Assembly (NCBI GenBank): GCA_026770615.1 | Contig: MU631450.1 | Span: forward strand, 108,032 to 118,405 | DNA length: 10,374 nt | Origin: Pavlovales sp. CCMP2436 | Lineage: Eukaryota; Haptophyta; Pavlovophyceae; Pavlovales | Direction of reading: 5' to 3' | Part shown: positions 5,464 to 10,374 of the stretch, piece after piece | Position numbering within the stretch: the first letter of the stretch is position 1 | How the letters are laid out: the number at the start of each line of letters is the position of its first letter | Notes under the pieces: generated by a model | What the model was told of the DNA's origin: nothing | The model's input: only the letters and a program-made list of their open reading frames with translations | Databases searched by the model: none | Made by a program: the position numbers and the translations under genes

Positions 5464-8400
5464 CTGCGCGAGCAGCTCGCTGGGGGCAAGCACCCGGCCG
5501 CGAGCCTGCCGAGCGGGCGCAAGAGTGCGAGCAAGTTTGCAAAGCTCCGCCCGCTCGTCCTCCAGCCCGCTGCGCCGGCGAGCGCCCTGCCGCCGCCGCT
5601 GCCGCCCAGGGGGGAGGCGGCCGCCGGGGGTGAGGCTGATGGTCCTTCGGCGCAAACCGCCACACGCCGCGCACCGCCGCCCGTCACGCTGCCCTACATC
5701 GCGGCATTCATCGGCCGCGAGGAGGCGCTGCAGTACGAGCGCGACGAGGAGGGCGCCTTCTCGAGCTCGCTCGAGCTTAAGGCGCAGCAGGCGGAGACGC
5801 CAACCGCCTGCATTGCATTCGCCTCGGACGCCGAGATCGCCGCGAGCCGCTGGTTCCCCATCCTCGCCCCGCGGCCGTCGGCGCTGGGGCCCGACGCGCC
5901 GCAGATGCCCGAGCCGATCGACCCGCGCTGCCTGATATCGGCTGCGCTGGCGGAGCATGAGCTCGACGGACTCAGCGAGTGCTGCGACGAGACACGCTAC
6001 GTCCCCTACAGACTCGACGAGGTCAGCAGTGGCTTGCTCCCGGTGCACCTGGACGGCGCCCTCTTCTACAGCACCAACACCGCACCCGTGGTGCTGCCGC
6101 CGGTGCAGGTTCGGTCGCCGCTTGCGCTGATCCGGGCGGAACTTGCGCGCGATGCGCGGGAGGTGGCGGCACCGGCGGCGCACGGCGGCGGGGGACGTGG
6201 TTCGGCGGAGGGAGGTTGCCCCTCGGTACTCTCGCTCGCCTCGTCGCTTGACTGTAACGTCCCGCTCGGCACCCCCCTCGCGTATGAGCTCGAGCCCAGG
6301 CTGAGCACCTCGGCCGCCCAGCCCCGGGCCGACGATGCCGACTCGGGCACCTCGGCCGCCGCCGACCTGCAGCCGTGGCCTCTGCCAAGACCTCGCTGCC
6401 TCCCGCCCACGCAGTCGGAGCAGGGCGCGTTCAAGTTCTGCGTGATGGACGCCGCCGCGCGCGCGTCGTGCGCAGCTGAGCTCGCCGGTGCGCTCGAGCT
6501 CGTCGAGCCCTTCTCGGCGGACGAGATCATGCTCGAGCGCGACGACGGGTCTTACGCCCTCTCGCGGGACGAGGGAACTGCCGCCTCAGCGGCAGCAAGC
6601 CTCGGCCAGTTTGCACTCGCGCGGCTCGGCGTCGTCACGCACGCAGGCGATGACGGCTGCCAGTACGGCGAGCTCTTGCTTCAGTCGAGCGCTGCGCTCG
6701 AACTGCACGAGCTCTACTCCCGCTCGTCCGCGCACGCCGGCCGTGCGGCGAGCAGCTTCATCGACATGCCGCCGGTGCAGCGCGTCGGCCAATCCGACTT
6801 GCTCTGCTCTGTGATCGACGCACGGCAATACGTCGAGTCGTGGATGGCCGAAAACCTGCGGGAGGACGGCGAGGCGCGCCCGTCGGCCATCGCGCTTCGC
6901 TTCCCGGGGCTCGATCTGCGCGAGACGTACCGTTGCTCTTAGTACCGCCTGCTGGTCTTCCCGCCGACGAGTCCTCGGCTAGCAGTGAGCGACATAGCAT
7001 TCGAGAGTGCGCAACAGCGGCTCGTCGGCGTCTCGCACACCGAGCAGCCGATCAGCGCTCGCGGAAGGGCCTCGGAGAACGGCTGGTACGTCGAGCGCGC
7101 GCTGCTCGAGTGCGCAGGCCTGAGCATGCCCTCGTCGCTGTCGGCGCGCAACGACGAGACACCGTATGAGCTCGAGCCGCCCTGGGCCGCGACAAACGGT
7201 GCTGGCGGCGCGGACGCGGCCGAGCTCGCGAGCCGCCCTTCCGAGGTGACGCCTGCCGCGGCGGACGCAACGATGGACGAGGCCGAGCAAGTGCAGCAAC
7301 AGCAGCAGCAGCAGCAGCAGCTGCCACCGCAGCAGCAGCTGCAGTAGCAGTCGCCGCAGCAGCAGCCGCAGCAGCAGCCGCAGCAGCCGCCGCAGCAGCC
7401 GCAGCAGCAGCAGTCGCGACAGTTGCCGGCGAACCTCTTCGCGGGCGCAATCGACCTGTCGGGCGACGGTGAGGGCGAGACAACGAGCGCAATGCCGAGC
7501 CGCGCCGGCCAAGGCCGCCTGGCGGCCATCACGCGGCATGATGAGCGCACCGCCAATGTCATCGCGCAGCAGCCAGCTGCGCGCCTTGCGCAGCCGCCGT
7601 TTGTCAGCGCCAAGCGCGTGCTCGACCAGGAGGACTTCATCCGCCATTTTATGCAGCTGCGCGGCCAGAGCGGCGCACAGGAGGAGGATAAGCCCGATCC
7701 GCCGCGCACGCTCCACCGGCCCAACGCTAGCACGGAGACGGTCGCCGAGGTGATGAGATCGCCTCCCCAGCTCGACGTCGCTTCCACTGCGCGCGCGGCC
7801 CCTGCTGTCGCCACACCTTCGCGCCTCCTCCAGGTCTACGTCGGCGAGCGCGTGGCGCAGGAAAACTCCGCAGTCGTCATCGGCCTCGCCTCGCGCGGCA
7901 TCAGACTCGTGCATTGCGCGTTCTGGAGCCCGTACCTCGCCTTCGACGCGAGCATGGCGGCGATCGTGATCGACAGCGCCGGCCTGCTCGAGCCGAGCGG
8001 CACCAACGACGTCATCGAGGAGCTCTTCGCGCTCTCCTCGTTCTACGCGCGCTGCTACCTGCTTGTGCTCTGCCGGGCCCCGCGCATCGGCAACGCGGGC
8101 AGCGGCGACCGCACGTCGGAGCTGATGCTCGCCCTCTCGCGCGTCGTGGTCTCGGCGCGGCTGCTCCCGATCCACGCCATTCCCTCGCTGCACAACTCGT
8201 CCGCTGAGCTCTGCGCCTTCATCGCGGGCGCGCTCGAGCGCGAGGCGAGCTTCGCGGGGCCGCCGTCAGAGCTCGTCGAGGTCGAGAGCCAGGAGGAGCG
8301 CATTCTCTCGGGCTTTTTCAACCCAATCGCCGTGATGCACATCCTCGACGCCCCGCCGCGCGAGCGCGCTCTCACGTCGTTCCTTGAGCTCGACGCCGCT

Positions 8401-8502
8401 CAACGCCAGGAGCGCTTCCCGTAGCTGCACGCGCCGGGGCTCGCCGCGCTCGCGGCGCTGCCGCAGTCGGCCAACGCGCTAACGCGCTCACCTGCTTACT
8501 GA
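5464..8502 (+). CDS. Large SHOC1/Zip2-like (XPF-like plus HhH) protein frame with three in-frame TAG codons
   Basis: One frame of 1,012 codons ends in TGA at 8500-8502 and is broken only by TAG at codons 493, 628 and 987. It begins LREQLAGGKHPAASLPSGRK after a candidate acceptor and has no ATG until 5905, so the start is missing. The first 600 residues are poorly conserved and Ala/Pro-rich. A Gln/Pro tract (7291-7426) follows. Residues about 791-930 look like an XPF/ERCC4-type nuclease fold without the catalytic GDxnERKx3D motif: VYVGERVAQEN strand, VVIGLASRGIRLV helix-strand, then YLLVLC and LLPIHAI. Near residue 945 comes FFNPIAVMHILDAP, then ELDAAQRQERFP, like the helix-hairpin-helix tail of SHOC1. 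SHOC1/Zip2 works with SPO16 on branched DNA in meiotic crossover formation. Product identity is from memory of the family and moderate. Under the standard code this is a pseudogene or several fragments (6942, 7347 and 8424 would be ends); with UAG as sense codon it is one intact gene. Confidence 0.65.
6940..6942 (+). other. In-frame TAG number 1 in the SHOC1-like frame
   Basis: The frame reads RETYRCS, TAG, YRLLVFPPTSPRLAVSD. Composition, GC3 and lack of other stops are the same on both sides. A splice event removing it is unlikely: although CTCTTAG resembles an acceptor, the nearest GT upstream would give an intron of only about 16 bases. Confidence 0.85.
7291..7426 (+). repeat. CAG/CCG repeat tract encoding Gln/Pro
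   Basis: Within the SHOC1-like frame, codons are almost all CAG, CCG or CAA, giving alternating runs of glutamine and proline. Length is a multiple of three throughout, so the downstream frame is kept. One codon at 7345-7347 is TAG. Confidence 0.95.
7345..7347 (+). other. In-frame TAG number 2, inside the poly-Gln tract
   Basis: The codon is flanked by CAG on both sides (QQQLQ, TAG, QSPQQQ). Glutamine is by far the likeliest ancestral or decoded residue, one C-to-T change from CAG. The following hexamer CAGTCG matches five of six positions of the known CARYYA readthrough context. Confidence 0.9.
8422..8424 (+). other. In-frame TAG number 3 near the C-terminus
   Basis: The frame reads AQRQERFP, TAG, LHAPGLAALAALPQSANALT and then reaches TGA at 8500-8502. 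The post-TAG segment has helix-like, coding-like composition and would complete the second helix-hairpin-helix unit. As this is close to a natural C-terminus, TAG could be a genuine stop here. Confidence 0.6.
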
Positions 8503-9168
8503 GCCGTTCGCATGATCTGCACCTGTGCAGTATATCTGTGTAAAGACTTGTATATAGTTACTTATAACTTTCCATTTTTCTGAGAACCAGAGTATAATAT
8601 GAACTATTATAGCGGGCGGCGGCGGCGGTGGCAGCGGCCGGGGGCAAAACCGGCAGAGGACGAGAGACAAACCCGCGCTATACGACAGCCATGGAAAGCC
8701 GTCTACACTAGTAAAGCAAGCCAACGGAGACGCGGACATGTACCGTCATACGGCGAAAGACCCCCCTCCTCCCCATCAGACTTATAGCATTGAAGTTCCA
8801 CTTTGACTTACTGTCATCATCGGATCTAAGTTATCATTAACGCTTTGTAAGGCAATATTTCATATTCGCTATACAATTACACGTTGACGGTTGAGGAAGT
8901 CATGTTCATCGCTGGGCCGCTGGCAAACCGATTGGCTAGCGGGACTGATCCGAGTGATCTTATACATGGTGCGGAACTGGTAATTAATGTGGTATGCCTG
9001 AAGCTCAAGGAGGCGGCTGGTACGCGGCGGCGGGTGGCAGGCGGTTGGCAGTGCCCGATCCCGTGACACAGAGAGTGGGCAGCAACGTACAGTCGGCTGC
9101 GAGGCGGGACGCGCCTTCGACCAATGCAAGGGCGCCTGAGATTCACTCGATAGCGGCACGCCTGTGGC
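8503..9168. other. Intergenic region between convergent genes
   Basis: It holds the 3' flanks of the SHOC1-like gene (plus strand) and the ARM-BTB gene (minus strand). It has an AT-rich stretch at 8520-8605, a short inverted repeat CTGCACCTGTGCAG at 8516-8529, a GGC triplet run near 8610-8630 and mixed sequence after that. A small plus-strand frame with ATG at 8902 encodes about 54 residues (MFIAGPLANRLASGTDPSDL and on), ending at 9066. It has no recognisable domain and is not called as a gene. Confidence 0.5.
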
Positions 9169-10374
9169 TCACGCCGCACGCGGCCGCTTGCGCGTCGAGC
9201 GCGAGCCGTCCGTCTGCGGGTCCAACTCCACGAGGCGGCTAACCTGCTCGGTGACGACACTGGCCTGCTTGCGCGTGATGTCCTCCATGATGGCCAGGGC
9301 GGCCTCAGGGTACTGCTTCCTGAACTCTTTCCACTCCGGCTACTTGAGCACCACTATCACATTCTCAGCCACCACCGCGTGCGCCGCGTCGACGAGCTCC
9401 GGCACCTCAGTGGCGCACGACTTGAGCTGCAGCAGCACGGCGAGGCAGTTGTCCGCGCAGAGCGAGTCGCGCACCGCGCACTCGCACCGCTCGAACACGC
9501 GCGCCGCCGCGTCTGGGCCGGCGCTGGGCGCGCCGCGCACCTTGGCCGCGAGGCAGAGCAGCTCGAGCCGCACGTCGAGGGAGGCTGGGAGCGGGGCCTG
9601 GCGCGTGCAGCTGGCCGAGCAGCGCGCGGTGCGCGGCCGACGAGAAGTCGACGTCGGGCTTGATGATGCGGCTGCCCATTTTGCCCTCGGCCATACCGCC
9701 ACGGAATAGCTTCTCGTAGTAGGGCGACACATGCGCGAGCAGCAGCCGGCTACCGCCAATCTCCTCGCCGTCCTTGCAGCGAAAGACCACGTCGTGCCCC
9801 TTCTCCACCGGGCCGGCAAGCGACGCGAATGACGCAAAGCACGCGGAGGACGCGTCGCGCTCGGTGCGCAGGGCGCAGTTCTCGAGATGCGTGTCCCCCA
9901 GCGCGCGCTCGGCGTCGCTCTGCGTCGGGCAGAGCGCGCGCAGTGCGGTGCGCGCCCCGTCGGCCCACTCGCAGCCTGGCGCGTGTGCGGCAGCCGCAAG
10001 TGCACCCGCAGCTCCGTGCTCCTCTGCCAGCTCGCGCAACCGCGGATCCGCAGCGAGGTTCCGCAAGGCGTAGCAGGCGTTCTCGCCGGCGAAGCTTTCC
10101 GAGTAGGCGCACGACGGGATGACGAGCGCGATCAGCGGCGGCAGCGCGCCCGCCTCCACGATGAGCGTGCGGGTGGGCGCGTCCTCGGTGACCTGTGCGA
10201 TCACGAACGCTGCGCCCGACTCGCCCTGCTCGGTGCCAGTGCGCAGCAGCGCCACGAGCAGCGGCAGTGCGCCCGCCTTTACGAGGAGCGCGCGGGTGGG
10301 AGCGTCGTTCGCGAGCCGTGCGATCACGAACGCTGCGCCCGACTCGCCCTGCTCGGTGCCAGTGCGCAGCAGCG
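9169..10374 (-). CDS. ARM-repeat / BTB-BACK protein, 5'-partial, with a frameshift and an in-frame TAG
   Basis: The gene enters from the right edge, so its N-terminus is missing. It starts with at least two armadillo-type repeats of 41 residues (GESGAAFVIA then a conserved GALP block), nearly identical at DNA level, then a degenerate third (ENACYALRNLAADPRLRELA). A BTB domain follows from about 9800 (EKGHDVVFRCKDGEEIGG, then AHVSPYYEKLFRGGMAEGK) and a BACK-like helical region (LELLCLAAKV, then ELVDAAHAVVAENVIVV). ARM-BTB proteins typically act as substrate adaptors for CUL3 ubiquitin ligases or as scaffolds; that role is inferred. Two anomalies are present. The frame shifts by one near 9600-9606, in a GC dinucleotide run within the BTB/BACK join, consistent with a 2-bp loss. 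TAG at 9340-9342 is followed by a coherent tail (PEWKEFRKQYPE) that ends in TGA at 9169-9171. The domain call is firm; whether the gene is intact is not. Confidence 0.8.
9340..9342 (-). other. In-frame TAG in the ARM-BTB gene
   Basis: The minus strand reads VAENVIVVLK, TAG, PEWKEFRKQYPEAALAIMED. The W-K-E-F block followed by an acidic, helix-forming tail is a familiar ending of BTB/BACK proteins from protists (similar to SxEWKEF endings, from memory). The sequence after the TAG therefore appears to be real protein code. Confidence 0.8.
9600..9606 (-). other. Frameshift in the BTB/BACK region
   Basis: The BTB frame is good up to SSAAHRALLGQLHA, after which it becomes Arg/Ala-rich nonsense. 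The coherent continuation, QAPLPASLDVRLELLCLAAK, is in the frame offset by one. The junction lies in the plus-strand run GCGCG, where loss of a GC pair would explain it. It could be a sequencing or assembly error, a real mutation or, less likely, a programmed shift. Confidence 0.75.
10129..10374 (-). repeat. Near-identical 123-bp tandem ARM-repeat units
   Basis: The sequence repeats with a period of 123 bp (41 codons). 10195-10251 and 10318-10374 are identical over 57 bp, and the match is still continuing at the window edge. The rest of each unit differs at scattered positions. This indicates recent duplication or gene conversion of single armadillo units. Confidence 0.9.

Noticed and set aside
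6927..6942. A spliced mini-intron removing the first TAG
   Set aside because: CTCTTAG looks like an acceptor, but the nearest upstream GT gives about 16 bases, too short for a spliceosomal intron.
7291..7426. CRISPR-like or other ordered repeat array
   Set aside because: It is a triplet CAG/CCG tract encoding Gln/Pro within a coding frame; no spacer structure.
6979..8193. 404-codon minus-strand open frame opposite the SHOC1-like gene
   Set aside because: Arg/Leu/Cys-rich shadow of the GC-rich sense frame and the CAG tract; no domain and the sense strand has clear structure.
8902..9066. Small gene of about 54 codons
   Set aside because: No recognisable motif, no supporting context, and length expected by chance.

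Overview
This is eukaryotic nuclear DNA, most likely from a unicellular alga with a red-derived secondary plastid (haptophyte- or stramenopile-like). That assignment is inferred. The signs are very GC-rich coding exons set in AT-rich, repeat-laden intergenic DNA, a long C/T-rich tract ending in a 3' splice site, abundant microsatellites, several kinds of transposable-element remnant, and an acetyltransferase whose N-terminus looks like a signal peptide cut just before a phenylalanine, as in bipartite plastid presequences. There is no operon-like packing and no bacterial signal.

Layout. 1-240 is a (TA)n/(TG)n microsatellite with recurrent TGTAGATG interruptions. It sits in or next to an intron that ends at 398. 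399-917 (+) is the last exon of a nucleotide-sugar-dependent glycosyltransferase. 918-1750 is a convergent intergenic stretch holding a TCTAGA-rich block bracketed by 14-bp direct repeats. 1752-2537 (-) is a GNAT acetyltransferase. 2726-3674 is an AT-rich DNA transposon with 26-bp terminal inverted repeats. 3675-4383 is non-coding, with a strong G-quadruplex tract. 4386-4550 is a 165-bp Tc1/mariner-type MITE with TA target duplications. 4655-4708 is a trinucleotide microsatellite. 4923-5152 is a short LINE-like 3' fragment with a (CATAA)n tail and an 8-bp target duplication. 5464-8502 (+) is a long reading frame whose C-terminal third resembles the XPF-like/HhH region of SHOC1/Zip2 meiotic crossover proteins. 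8503-9168 is intergenic. 9169-10374 (-) is the 3' part of an ARM-repeat/BTB-BACK gene that runs off the right edge.

The most striking observation is about stop codons. The SHOC1-like frame is interrupted only by three in-frame TAG codons (6940, 7345, 8422) and otherwise stays open to a TGA at 8500-8502. Independently, the ARM-BTB gene has an in-frame TAG at 9340-9342, after which a plainly protein-like tail (PEWKEFRKQYPEAALAIMED) runs on to a TGA at 9169-9171. Read this way, the four genes end in TGA, TAA, TGA and TGA, and TAG never ends a gene. This fits reassignment of UAG to an amino acid (glutamine fits best inside the poly-Q tract) or UAG readthrough. The main competing explanation is pseudogene decay by CAG-to-TAG transitions. 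It gains weight from a frameshift in the ARM-BTB gene, which may itself be a sequencing error in a GC dinucleotide run.

The genes do not form an obvious pathway. They look like unrelated neighbours in a repeat-rich protist chromosome.
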